Under the pieces are notes generated by a model, which saw only the letters and a list, made by a program, of their open reading frames with translations, made no database searches and had not been told where the DNA came from. From positions 1-15,623 of the forward strand of contig CANRAI010000018.1 of the NCBI GenBank assembly GCA_947628555.1: a stretch of 15,623 nucleotides of DNA, in the 5' to 3' direction. The stretch comes from an uncultured Clostridia bacterium. Lineage in GTDB: Bacteria > Bacillota > Clostridia > Christensenellales > Borkfalkiaceae. Of this stretch, positions 1-7,369 are shown piece after piece; position 1 is the stretch's first letter, and every line of letters begins with the position of its first letter. A program made the position numbers and the translations under genes.

Positions 1-499
1 CGCTGCGCTTTTTTGAAAAGCGTTTCAGAAGGTGGATAAATTGCCCGTCGTCCTCTTCGTAAAGTCGCTCGAAAAGGTTGTCGAGGGCGCGCTCTTTCAA
101 GTCAGTCGCAACGGAATCGTCGTCCGCTATTATGTCGAAGCCGCCGTCTATATCGAGGGTGTAAAAATACGTCCTCAAAAGGCGCGAGCAGAAGGAATGT
201 ATGGTTGAAATGTTCGCGGCGGGAATTTTCGCAATCTGCGCTTTAAGGCGGGCTTTGACCGCGCCCGACGCGCCCTCTACGCGGGCAATCAACGCCCTAC
301 GCAGCTTATCTTTCATCTGCGCCGCGGCTTTTTTGGTGAATGTTACGGCAAGCACTCCGTCGAGGTCGGCGCCCGCTTCTATGGCGCGGGCGAGCTTTTC
401 TATCATTACGAAAGTCTTGCCGCTTCCCGCGGAGGCGGAAACGATTACCTTGCCGCGGCTTTCCACGGCGGCTTTCTGCTGAGACGTCATTTCAGGCAT
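1..499 (-). CDS. addA: ATP-dependent helicase/nuclease subunit A (AddA), N-terminal part only
   Basis: This is the 5' end of addA; about 166 codons are visible and the frame stays open to the window edge. AddA is the UvrD-like helicase and nuclease subunit of AddAB, the Firmicutes counterpart of RecBCD, which resects double-strand breaks for RecA. Visible helicase motifs are a Q-motif-like TSQQKAAV (residues 5-12), Walker A ASAGSGKT (22-29), motif Ia around AVTFTKKAAAQM (51-62) and motif Ic ISTIHSFCSRLLR (97-109). The ATG at 499 is chosen because GGAGGG lies eight bases upstream; a second ATG at 490 has no such site. The start overlaps the addB stop by eight bases (ATGCCTGA), so the two are probably translationally coupled. 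The SF1 helicase core and the C-terminal nuclease domain lie outside the window. Confidence 0.95.
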   Translation of the reverse strand, partial: MPEMTSQQKAAVESRGKVIVSASAGSGKTFVMIEKLARAIEAGADLDGVLAVTFTKKAAAQMKDKLRRALIARVEGASGAVKARLKAQIAKIPAANISTIHSFCSRLLRTYFYTLDIDGGFDIIADDDSVATDLKERALDNLFERLYEEDDGQFIHLLKRFSKKRS

Positions 500-3400
500 T
501 TTTGTTTCCCTCCGCGTTTTTAACTATTTCGGCTATGCCGGCGCACTTTACGGGCGGCGGAGTGCGTTCGGCGCCGTCCCTGCCCGCGTAAAAACCGCAG
601 CTTCCGCCCATTTTGCAGTACGAGCACACCGATTCCGCCGGGGAAGGCTGTATGTTTCCAGAAAGCATTTCCTCCGCGCCGCGTTCCGCTATAAGGCGGG
701 AATAAGCCAAAAAGTTTGCAAATTCTTCCCTGCCCATTACCTTGTCTGGCATTCTGCCGTTTAAATATGCGTCTATGTATTCCGACTTCTCTTTTTCCCG
801 CAAATTTATGTCGGAAGCGCGTACCACGTCCTCGCTGCCGTCCATAAAGCCTTGCAGACGGAACACTCCGTCAGGCTTTTCGCGGTATTCCACCGCCGCG
901 GGGAAATAATATGCGCCGACTGCCCTTTTGCCCTCGGAAGCCGAAAGCAGATACAACGGCAACTGCAATTTTTCACCCGTATAATATTTTTCGGGAGAAC
1001 AGTCGATTGCGCCCGTCTTATAGTCTATTATCCTTACCATTCCGTCACATTCGTCAACGCGGTCTATTCTGCCGTAAAGCTTTACGTCGGGCGACAGGGC
1101 GACCTCGCACCTGCCTTCGGCGGAAAATACGGTAAAACGGGAATTTTTAATCTGTTGGAACATTCCCGCCGAAACCTTTACCGCTTCTTCGATAAGCTCG
1201 CCCGCGGTGTACCGCCCCCGCTTTTCGTCTGAAAGCGAGGAATAGGGCGGACGGGAAAGTTTGTTTTCGGCAAGTTCGCGCGCCCTTTTTTCGAGGACGG
1301 AAAGTTCGGCTATGCCGTTTATTTCATAAGCCAAATCCTGTAATACGGAATGGATAAAATTTCCCGTATCCACCGCGCGCACGGCGCCCTCTTCCCTCTC
1401 CTGCACTTTAAGTCCCTGCCGCATAAAGCCGAGATAGGGGCAGGAAAAATAACTTTCGAGCGCGGTGGGCGAAAGACTGTTGTAGGCGAGATAAAGCTGT
1501 TTCCCGCAGGATATTACGCGGCGGGGGCGCGCCGAAAGGGCGGCGTTCGCCTCGCTTTCGTAGCCGCGGCGCTTTAAAACTTCATAAACCGCGGACGCTT
1601 GCGCGGGGCTGTTTTTTAACTTCAAAAGCTGTTTTATAGCGGGAAGTTTTTCGCTTGCGTAAAAGGGCAGGGCGCGCCCCGTCCTTTCTATGCGTTTCAA
1701 GTCCGAAGCTATAAGGGGCGTTCCCGAGGGCGAAAGGAAAGCCGCGCGCGCATATGCGATTATTTCGCTCGGTCCGCTCTCTTCGCCGTCGAGTTTTAAG
1801 GGATAGGACAGATAAAGCTGTTCCCTGAAAGCGCAGACGTTAAGCGCAACCGTTTCGCGTTTTCTCGCGTTGACCTGTCTGATTTTCGGGGATATGTCAA
1901 GGCTTACGCTTTCTAAAATATTCAGCTCCCTGTCCGTTAAAAGGGAGGAGTCCGCGCCCGCCTCGGGCACGTCGCCCGTAAGCCTTGCGGCGAAAACGAC
2001 GTTGCTGCCCGTGTTTGCCGTAGCTGCGATATCCCCCACGAAAACCGCGTCCGCCTTGGGCGGGATAAGCGATATTTCCGCGGCGGTAAAGCCGCTTTTA
2101 AGTACCTTTATAACGTCCTTTAAAGTTAGCCCCGCCGAAAGCCCCTCGGCTTCGTTAAGAACGCTTAAAACGCCCTCGTACGTGCGTTTGCCGAAAGCCG
2201 CCGCCGCGGGATAGCTGTCCTTGAAACTTTCAGAAAGCTTATCCAGCTTTTCGGGCGCGCCGTAATCGGCAAGCAAAGCCTTTAAGCCCTCGAATACGTT
2301 TTCCGCCGACGAAAGAATTTTCAAGCCCCGCAAAAAAACCGACCTGACCCTTTCCACCGCTTCGATATCAAAGCCGAAACTGTCAAGTATCTCCTTTTTT
2401 GGGGGGCGTCTTACGCCACCCCGCCAATTTGCAAGGCGCAGGGCGTAGTTGCGGAAAATATCCTTGTCTGCGCGCTCCGCAGGAAAAAACGGCGAGGCTA
2501 CCGCGCCATCGACGTCCTGCGGGCGGCAGCCCGAAAGAACGCAGCTTAAAAAGGAGAAAATAAACGCGCACAGCGGGTGCTCTGAGAGGGAAACGCGCCT
2601 GTCAACGTAATACGGTATGCGGAATTTGGAGAACACGCGGGCGAGCTCCGCCTCGCATTTTTCCAGATTGGGCAGCATGACGGATATTTTGGAATACCTT
2701 TCGCCCCCGTCTATGACGTGCCGTTTTATGCTTGCGGCGATAAATTCAAGCTCCTCTTCGCCGTCAACCGCCTCGAAAACGTGAACCCTGTCCGTCTTTT
2801 CCGCAGGGCCGAAAAAGCTTTCGGGGTCGAACAGCCTGCGCCTTAAAAGGTCCGCCTCCCGCAGAAGGTTTCCTTCCCGCAGGGTATGCGCCGCTCCGCC
2901 GAACTCCGCCGCCGCGGCTACGAACGCCGCCGAAGCTTCGTTGACGTAAATATCCTCCCTGCCGCCTATAAACAGCCCGTAAACGTCCTTTGCCGAAGAA
3001 AAAGCCGCCCGCGCGCACTCCGCGGTTGTGCAGGTGAAAGCCTGAAAGCCCAAAAAAATTACGCACGCCCCCTTTATTTTCGGACTTTTTTCTATTAAGG
3101 GCGCAAGTCGGCGGAGATAACCGTTTCTATCCTCAATTCCGCAGTCTTTCAGATACTGCATATATTCGCCGTATATAAGCGCCAAATCCTTTAATTTGCC
3201 GCCGAGGATTTCACCCTCGCATACGGCGTTTTCTATATCTTCGGCGGACACGCGCGAAGAGTACAAAAGCGCGATTGTATCGTAAACCGCCTGCGCCGCG
3301 GATGGCGCGGTAAGCTGTCTGAATACGGACAGCTTTTGCCTGTTTTCCTCGATTATTCTCCGCACCGCCATAGCGGAGCCCTGCGCGGAAAGCACGCCCT

Positions 3401-3620
3401 GCGGCTTGCCGCATTCGGCGGACAGAAAGCGCGCAAAGGTATATACCGAGTTAAGGAAAGTGCCTTCCACCGCCGCGCAAACCGTGCGCTCAGCGGCGAG
3501 GGACAGCCTGTCCTCGCAAAACACGACGGTGGGAAGCCCCGCCGCCTCGTTTTCCGAAGTTATTTTTTTCAGTTGTTCAAGCGCTACCGACAGCGCTGCG
3601 CAGCTTATAGCCTTTATCAT
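492..3620 (-). CDS. addB: ATP-dependent helicase/deoxyribonuclease subunit B (AddB)
   Basis: AddB is the partner of AddA: a helicase-like scaffold with a C-terminal RecB-family nuclease, which cuts one strand during break resection. At 1042 residues it is slightly shorter than the usual 1100-1170. The nuclease domain is clear: GRID (850-853), IIDYKTG with D866 and K868, and QLPLY from Q886. Four cysteines matching the AddB iron-sulphur cluster are present: C727 (in YFSCPY) and C999, C1002, C1008 (CSYC...GSC). The N terminus is unusual: the Walker A motif GxSGxGK expected in the first 15 residues is absent, and the protein starts directly with a short MIKAISCAALS stretch. No ribosome binding site precedes the ATG and a TATAAT box ends six bases before it, so the message is probably leaderless. 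addA follows with an eight-base overlap. Confidence 0.95.
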   Translation of the reverse strand: MIKAISCAALSVALEQLKKITSENEAAGLPTVVFCEDRLSLAAERTVCAAVEGTFLNSVYTFARFLSAECGKPQGVLSAQGSAMAVRRIIEENRQKLSVFRQLTAPSAAQAVYDTIALLYSSRVSAEDIENAVCEGEILGGKLKDLALIYGEYMQYLKDCGIEDRNGYLRRLAPLIEKSPKIKGACVIFLGFQAFTCTTAECARAAFSSAKDVYGLFIGGREDIYVNEASAAFVAAAAEFGGAAHTLREGNLLREADLLRRRLFDPESFFGPAEKTDRVHVFEAVDGEEELEFIAASIKRHVIDGGERYSKISVMLPNLEKCEAELARVFSKFRIPYYVDRRVSLSEHPLCAFIFSFLSCVLSGCRPQDVDGAVASPFFPAERADKDIFRNYALRLANWRGGVRRPPKKEILDSFGFDIEAVERVRSVFLRGLKILSSAENVFEGLKALLADYGAPEKLDKLSESFKDSYPAAAAFGKRTYEGVLSVLNEAEGLSAGLTLKDVIKVLKSGFTAAEISLIPPKADAVFVGDIAATANTGSNVVFAARLTGDVPEAGADSSLLTDRELNILESVSLDISPKIRQVNARKRETVALNVCAFREQLYLSYPLKLDGEESGPSEIIAYARAAFLSPSGTPLIASDLKRIERTGRALPFYASEKLPAIKQLLKLKNSPAQASAVYEVLKRRGYESEANAALSARPRRVISCGKQLYLAYNSLSPTALESYFSCPYLGFMRQGLKVQEREEGAVRAVDTGNFIHSVLQDLAYEINGIAELSVLEKRARELAENKLSRPPYSSLSDEKRGRYTAGELIEEAVKVSAGMFQQIKNSRFTVFSAEGRCEVALSPDVKLYGRIDRVDECDGMVRIIDYKTGAIDCSPEKYYTGEKLQLPLYLLSASEGKRAVGAYYFPAAVEYREKPDGVFRLQGFMDGSEDVVRASDINLREKEKSEYIDAYLNGRMPDKVMGREEFANFLAYSRLIAERGAEEMLSGNIQPSPAESVCSYCKMGGSCGFYAGRDGAERTPPPVKCAGIAEIVKNAEGNKNA

Positions 3621-3626
3621 AAGTCC

Positions 3627-3655
3627 ATTATATCACAACCGTCGATTAAATTTAA
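3627..3655 (-). promoter_or_regulatory. addB promoter, predicted leaderless
   Basis: On the minus strand, TATAAT (3632-3627) is preceded by TGTGA, giving an extended -10 (TGn). The -35 at 17 bases spacing is poor (TTAAAT). The ATG follows after six bases, so transcription should begin at or next to the start codon. The core TTGTGATATAATG is repeated in the divergent promoter at 3693-3705. Confidence 0.7.
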
Positions 3656-3675
3656 GGATTTGGGGCATAAAAGTT

Positions 3676-3704
3676 TTTACAATTTAAAATTATTGTGATA
3701 TAAT
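3676..3704 (+). promoter_or_regulatory. Promoter of the lipoprotein gene at 3744
   Basis: TTTACA (3676-3681), 17 bases, TATAAT (3699-3704), with TGA directly upstream making an extended -10. The expected start is near 3711, giving a leader of about 33 bases that includes an AGGAA ribosome binding site. This is an ordinary strong vegetative promoter, divergent from the addB promoter. Confidence 0.8.
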
Positions 3705-3743
3705 GAGTTCAGTTTTTCAAAATATTCAAAAAACAGGAAATTT

Positions 3744-4913
3744 ATGAAAAAATCTTTGGCATTTGCGGCGATTTGTCTTGCGGGGTGCATGACCGCCGCC
3801 GCGGGCTGCTCCGCAAAAACGCGTAATTTGGCTTCGCTTTCTTCCAACTGGTACACCGATTCCGACCTTAAAGGAATACAGCCCACGTTTACCGAAGGGA
3901 ACGAAGGGTTTATGCCCGAAAGCCTGGTTTATACCGTAACCCAGGCGAAAGCCCCGAAAAACCGCTCCTACGCCGCCGAATATGCGGACGGAACTTATTC
4001 CACTAAATTCTACGCCAAAAAAATCTCCTCGGCGGAACTTGAAACAATCACGCGCGAGGAATGGCGGAAAGATTATCTGGACAATTCGGGCCAAGACCAC
4101 AACGGTCTTGTACTCTATTGCTATGAAACGGCGCTTGAAATCCCTTCCGTCACTTATAAATTCCACAGGCTGGAAGATGTCGTAGAGGAGAAGAAATTCG
4201 AAAACGAGTATCTCCGTACGATAAGCTATTTCCTGCCCGTAAGGGATTATCTAAGCCCCGTATATACCAGGCAGGAAATAAAAAGCGCCGCGCCCAAGGC
4301 GCCCCAAGCCGTGAATTTGGAAGGGTGTTATTTAGAAACCGACCGTATTTACGAAAGTTTTTATAATCTTTCTTTTTCCGAAGTATATACGAAAATTTAC
4401 GACAACCTTGCAGACGACGGCAATAAGGAAAGCGTATTTCAGGCGGACGGGCTGAACGGCAGAATGAATTCCGTTTTCGACGTAACCTATCTCGACGTGG
4501 TAGTCCGCGCGACGAAAAATATGAGCGCGTCGTTAAACCAAACGGTGACGTTATACAGACCGGGCGTAATTCCCGCCGACTTTACGTTTACGGGCTCTAA
4601 CTCCCCTCTATGCGCCGACGACGAAACGGAATCGGATAAACAGCTTGGGGAATTGCAGAAGATTCTTGCCGCAAACGGTTTGTTCGAAGAGGGCGAAAAC
4701 GAGGACGGCACGCCCAAAAAGCTGGAAACGGTTGCTATAAACGTAAGCTATAACGATAGCGTGCTTACGGGCGTTTCGCAGAGATATTGGTTCGCCGCAG
4801 GAAACGGCAACAAGGCGCGCATGCTTATGCTGAAATATTCCGCGCCCATAGCCTACGAACAGGGAACGCTTGAATACGTGCTTAAAAGCGTTGAAAGTCT
4901 GCCCGACGTCTGA
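3744..4913 (+). CDS. Putative lipoprotein of unknown function
   Basis: I do not recognise a family for this 389-residue protein. It begins with a basic n-region and a short hydrophobic stretch followed by cysteines in lipobox-like contexts, LAGC (C15) and AAGC (C22). C22 gives the more normal signal length, so export and lipid anchoring on the outer face of the membrane are likely. The rest is hydrophilic with no obvious repeats, coiled coil or membrane segment, and has alternating aromatic and charged residues typical of a beta-rich extracellular domain. AGGAA lies upstream of the ATG. It has its own strong promoter and is transcribed alone: addB is divergent upstream, and a hairpin at 4950 separates it from the convergent dehydrogenase. 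That it is a lipoprotein is well supported; its role is not known. Confidence 0.85.
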   Translation: MKKSLAFAAICLAGCMTAAAGCSAKTRNLASLSSNWYTDSDLKGIQPTFTEGNEGFMPESLVYTVTQAKAPKNRSYAAEYADGTYSTKFYAKKISSAELETITREEWRKDYLDNSGQDHNGLVLYCYETALEIPSVTYKFHRLEDVVEEKKFENEYLRTISYFLPVRDYLSPVYTRQEIKSAAPKAPQAVNLEGCYLETDRIYESFYNLSFSEVYTKIYDNLADDGNKESVFQADGLNGRMNSVFDVTYLDVVVRATKNMSASLNQTVTLYRPGVIPADFTFTGSNSPLCADDETESDKQLGELQKILAANGLFEEGENEDGTPKKLETVAINVSYNDSVLTGVSQRYWFAAGNGNKARMLMLKYSAPIAYEQGTLEYVLKSVESLPDV

Positions 4914-4949
4914 TTGAATTACCGTAATATTAGTTCGCCTTATAAGTTC

Positions 4950-4981
4950 GCCGCGGCGCGCAAAAATTTGCGCGCCGCGGC
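4950..4981. terminator. Hairpin terminator between convergent genes
   Basis: A 12-base GC-rich arm (4950-4961) pairs perfectly with 4970-4981; AAA/TTT in the centre extends the stem to 15 pairs. On the plus strand it is followed by CTTTTC. It lies 36 bases after the lipoprotein stop and 43 bases beyond the dehydrogenase stop, so it can serve both. Its core is nearly identical to the hairpin at 6167-6200. Confidence 0.75.
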
Positions 4982-5024
4982 CTTTTCATCAATTGAAATT
5001 ATCCGTTAAAGATTTCGGGCTGAT

Positions 5025-5966
5025 TTAACTTACGACGTTCACGGGGCTGCCCAAAAGGTAGCTTTTAAGATTATCCGTAGCGATTTGCAAAAGACGGCGG
5101 CGGGCTTCCAAAGGGCACCACGCGACGTGCGGGGTTATAAGACAATTCTTTGCGCCCAGAAGCGGATTGTCCGCGCGCATGGGCTCGTACGTCACCACAT
5201 CTACGCCCGCGCCCGAAAGCTTGCCGCTGTCCAGCGCCTTTCTTACCGCCGCCTCGTCGATAAGTCCGCCGCGGGCGGTGTTTATCAGCACGGCGCCGTC
5301 CTTCATAAGCGAAAGCGTGCGTTCGTTTATTATTTTATCCGTCGCAGAGTTCAGCGGGCAGTGCAGGGTAAGCACGTCGCTGACGCGCAGAAGCTCCGCA
5401 AAATCGGTCACCTTAAAAGGACAGTCCTTGGGCGGCGTGCGGGTGGAAACGACAACGTTCATGCCGAAGGCGTCCGCGATTTTCGCCACCGCCTTGCCTA
5501 TGCTGCCGTAACCTAAAATGCCGAACGTCTTGCCGTAGAGTTCGTACGTGGGCCAGGGGAAATAGTTGAAAGTTCTGCTTTTCACCCAGTCGCCCGAGTC
5601 AACGGAAGAAGTATATTCCCTTATTTTATCGTACAGCGCAAGGAGAAGCGCGAACACGTGCTGCGCCACCGAATTTGTGGAATATCCGGGCACGTTGGTA
5701 ACGGTTATCCCCCTCTTGCGGCAGGCGGCAAGATTCACAACGTTATAGCCCGTGGCGAAAACGCCTATATATTTTACCTTGGGGCAGGCGGCAAGCAATT
5801 CTTCGGTAATCTCTTCCTTGTTTATCATTATAGCGTCGCAGTCGGCGGCAAGGACTTTCAGTTCCTCCGTAGGCGCGTCCCTGAAATAGACCAGTTCGCC
5901 GAGCTCTTCAAGCGCGGAAAAGCTTAAATCGCCTGTCGAAATCGAAGTGTTTACGGCAATTTTCAT
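5025..5966 (-). CDS. D-isomer-specific 2-hydroxyacid dehydrogenase (glycerate/hydroxypyruvate type)
   Basis: A soluble enzyme that interconverts a 2-keto acid and the D-2-hydroxy acid with a nicotinamide cofactor. Numbering from the ATG at 5966 (313 residues, normal for the family): dinucleotide-binding LGYGSIG with G152, G154 and G157; catalytic R232 in NTARGGLID, E261 in VTYEP and H280 in ITPHVAW. The ATG at 5966 is preferred over an in-frame GTG at 5975, because that GTG lies inside the AGGTG ribosome binding site six bases before the ATG. At the end of the second Rossmann strand the usual Asp is replaced by STRT (174-177), a pattern that suggests NADP(H) preference. The exact substrate (hydroxypyruvate, glyoxylate or another) cannot be told from sequence. 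It is a single-gene unit with its own promoter. Confidence 0.92.
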   Translation of the reverse strand: MKIAVNTSISTGDLSFSALEELGELVYFRDAPTEELKVLAADCDAIMINKEEITEELLAACPKVKYIGVFATGYNVVNLAACRKRGITVTNVPGYSTNSVAQHVFALLLALYDKIREYTSSVDSGDWVKSRTFNYFPWPTYELYGKTFGILGYGSIGKAVAKIADAFGMNVVVSTRTPPKDCPFKVTDFAELLRVSDVLTLHCPLNSATDKIINERTLSLMKDGAVLINTARGGLIDEAAVRKALDSGKLSGAGVDVVTYEPMRADNPLLGAKNCLITPHVAWCPLEARRRLLQIATDNLKSYLLGSPVNVVS

Positions 5967-6002
5967 AAAATTCACCTTCCGAAAAAAATTTTTTACGGCA
6001 CT

Positions 6003-6031
6003 ATATTAGCAGACCCGAAAGAAAAATGCAA
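6003..6031 (-). promoter_or_regulatory. Promoter of the 2-hydroxyacid dehydrogenase gene
   Basis: Minus strand TTGCAT (6031-6026), 17 bases, TAATAT (6008-6003), with TGC just upstream of the -10. This predicts a leader of about 30 bases containing the AGGTG ribosome binding site, in contrast to the leaderless promoters nearby. Confidence 0.6.
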
Positions 6032-6166
6032 TGAAATTTCAAACGGGGATATACAAATAAGGCAGACGGTGCTAAAATGTATTATGAAATGATTACGAAA
6101 TAAAAAGATAACTTTTAAGCCCCTTCCTCGCGGGCAGATTGTATAATTTTTACGGTAAAAAATTTT

Positions 6167-6200
6167 GCCCGCGGCGCGCAAAAGTTTGCGCGCCGCGGGC
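6167..6200 (-). terminator. Hairpin terminator after the DtxR-family gene
   Basis: A 16-base perfect stem (6167-6182 with 6185-6200) around AG. On the minus strand it is followed by AAAATTTTTT, giving a usable U-tract. It separates the dtxR gene from the downstream dehydrogenase promoter. It shares almost its whole sequence with the hairpin at 4950-4981. Confidence 0.75.
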
Positions 6201-6246
6201 ATTCCTTTACTAAAAATATTAAAATTACGGAAAATCAACAACTACG

Positions 6247-6612
6247 TCAGCCGTTTTTTTCCACGTACGCTTTCATTGCGCCGAATGTCGCTTCGGATAA
6301 AACGTGCTCCATCTCGCACGCGTCGGAATCGGCGTCCTCGGAGTTTACGCCCAAAAGCTTTAAAAATCTGCGTATGGTGCAATGCCTGTCGTAAATTTTT
6401 TCCGCATACTCCGCGCCCTTCGAAGTCAGATAAATATGTAACCCGTCGCACTCTACAAAGCCCTGCCCCGTCAGAATTTTTACGGCTTTCTGCACGGCGG
6501 GCTGGCTTACCCCTACGCGCCGCGCGACATCCACGCGGTGCACAAAAGCGTTTTCGCGCGATAAAAGCAGGATACATTCAAGATAATCTTCGGTTGACTG
6601 GTTGCGTTTCAT
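6247..6612 (-). CDS. DtxR/MntR-family metal-dependent transcriptional regulator
   Basis: A 121-residue metal-sensing repressor. It has an N-terminal winged helix (about 5-65: STEDYLECI, then a recognition helix around SQPAVQKAVKIL, then the wing LHIYLTSKG), followed by a dimerisation and metal-binding helical domain. It lacks the C-terminal SH3-like domain, as in MntR. Aligning from memory, the metal-site residues would be D9, E12, H77, C99, E102 and H103. D9 is the Mn-type (MntR) residue, while C99 matches the DtxR/IdeR iron-type residue, so the preferred metal (Mn or Fe) is not settled. The gene has its own strong promoter with no leader and no ribosome binding site, starting just after the DUF1292 stop codon. 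In many Clostridia a Fur-family gene occupies this place after DUF1292; that is recalled context, not seen here. Confidence 0.92.
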   Translation of the reverse strand: MKRNQSTEDYLECILLLSRENAFVHRVDVARRVGVSQPAVQKAVKILTGQGFVECDGLHIYLTSKGAEYAEKIYDRHCTIRRFLKLLGVNSEDADSDACEMEHVLSEATFGAMKAYVEKNG

Positions 6613-6618
6613 ACGACC

Positions 6619-6647
6619 ATTATATTATAAACGGCGCGAAAAGTCAA
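6619..6647 (-). promoter_or_regulatory. dtxR promoter, predicted leaderless
   Basis: Minus strand TTGACT (6647-6642), 17 bases, TATAAT (6624-6619), then GGTCGT and the ATG. Both hexamers are near consensus at ideal spacing, so the transcription start should coincide with the A of the start codon. No Shine-Dalgarno sequence is present. Confidence 0.8.
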
Positions 6648-6650
6648 TAA

Positions 6651-6935
6651 TCAATTTTCGCCGTCGCTTTCCTCCGATTCCTCACGGTAAAAGTCGAAAA
6701 TTTCCTGTAAAAGATTTTCGTCCTCGATAGCTTCAAGCGTCTGCTCCTTTTCGTTAAGCCGGAAAATCAACACCTCGTCGTCGGCTATTTCATCGTTCGG
6801 CTCCGCCGTAAGAAGCAAAGTATATTTTTCGCCCTTGTATTCGGTCACGTCGAAAAGTTTGAATTTGGCTATGTTGCCCTCTTCGTCCAAAAGCTCTATC
6901 AGCTCATCTTCCGAAAATTCCTCTTCCTCGCTCAT
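6651..6935 (-). CDS. DUF1292 family protein (YrzB-like)
   Basis: A 94-residue, very acidic cytosolic protein. The central part (DEEGNIAKFKLFDVTEYKGEKY and ILxFRLNEKEQTLEAIEDENLL, residues about 17-80) matches the DUF1292 pattern: a beta-rich core between acidic ends. The function of the family is unknown, but in Firmicutes it is usually found directly after ruvX, as here. The ribosome binding site AAAGGAG overlaps the ruvX stop codon, and the ATG follows after AGCGCA, so the two genes form one operon with coupled translation. The gene ends four bases before the -35 of the dtxR promoter. Confidence 0.9.
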   Translation of the reverse strand: MSEEEEFSEDELIELLDEEGNIAKFKLFDVTEYKGEKYTLLLTAEPNDEIADDEVLIFRLNEKEQTLEAIEDENLLQEIFDFYREESEESDGEN

Positions 6936-6946
6936 TGCGCTCTCCT

Positions 6947-7363
6947 TTACTTTTTTAATTTTGAAAGATACCCGTCGAGAATGTTGGCGGCCGCAAGTGC
7001 GTCAACGTAGTTTTTGCGCTTTTCGCGCCTCATCCCCTCCGAAATCAGCACTTCGTGCGCCATTTGCGTGGTAAAACGTTCGTCCTCGCTGACGACGGGG
7101 ATATCCGTCGCCGCGGAAAGCGCTTGTATAAACCGCCGCGTTTTAACCGTCTGCTCCCCTTCCGTACCGTCGAAATTCACGGGTAAACCGCAGATTATGA
7201 CAGTCGCGCCCTTTTCGCGGGCAAGCTCCGCAAGAGCTTTTACGTCCTCGGCAAATCCTTTCCTGAAATAGGTCTGCGACGGCAGAGCGTAGGTATTGAA
7301 AGGGTCGGAAACCGCAACGCCTATTCGTTTATCGCCTATATCGAAAGCCACGTACCTTTCCAT
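6947..7363 (-). CDS. ruvX: Putative Holliday junction resolvase RuvX (YqgF)
   Basis: A 138-residue RNase H-fold protein of the YqgF family, assigned to Holliday junction resolution and, in E. coli, to maturation of the 16S rRNA 5' end. Family motifs are all visible: AFDIGDKRIGVA with D8, VIICGLPVNFDGTEGEQ (55-71), SEDERFTT with E95, and KNYVDALAAANIL with D121. The length is normal. It leads a two-gene operon with DUF1292. No ribosome binding site precedes the ATG; a strong promoter ends six bases upstream, predicting a leaderless message. Confidence 0.95.
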   Translation of the reverse strand: MERYVAFDIGDKRIGVAVSDPFNTYALPSQTYFRKGFAEDVKALAELAREKGATVIICGLPVNFDGTEGEQTVKTRRFIQALSAATDIPVVSEDERFTTQMAHEVLISEGMRREKRKNYVDALAAANILDGYLSKLKK

Positions 7364-7369
7364 AGCCCG

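Noticed and set aside
852..3698. Plus-strand frames and minus-strand frames in other phases across addB.
   Set aside because: addB is supported along its whole length by nuclease and cysteine motifs; the others lack ribosome binding sites and homology.
5085..5927. Several plus-strand frames opposite the dehydrogenase gene.
   Set aside because: They are antisense shadows of a clearly recognised enzyme gene, with basic, alanine-rich translations typical of GC-rich antisense frames.
6142..6147. TATAAT on the plus strand just before the hairpin at 6167, suggesting a short terminated RNA.
   Set aside because: No -35 lies at any normal spacing; the AT-rich stretch is explained as the U-tract side of the minus-strand terminator.
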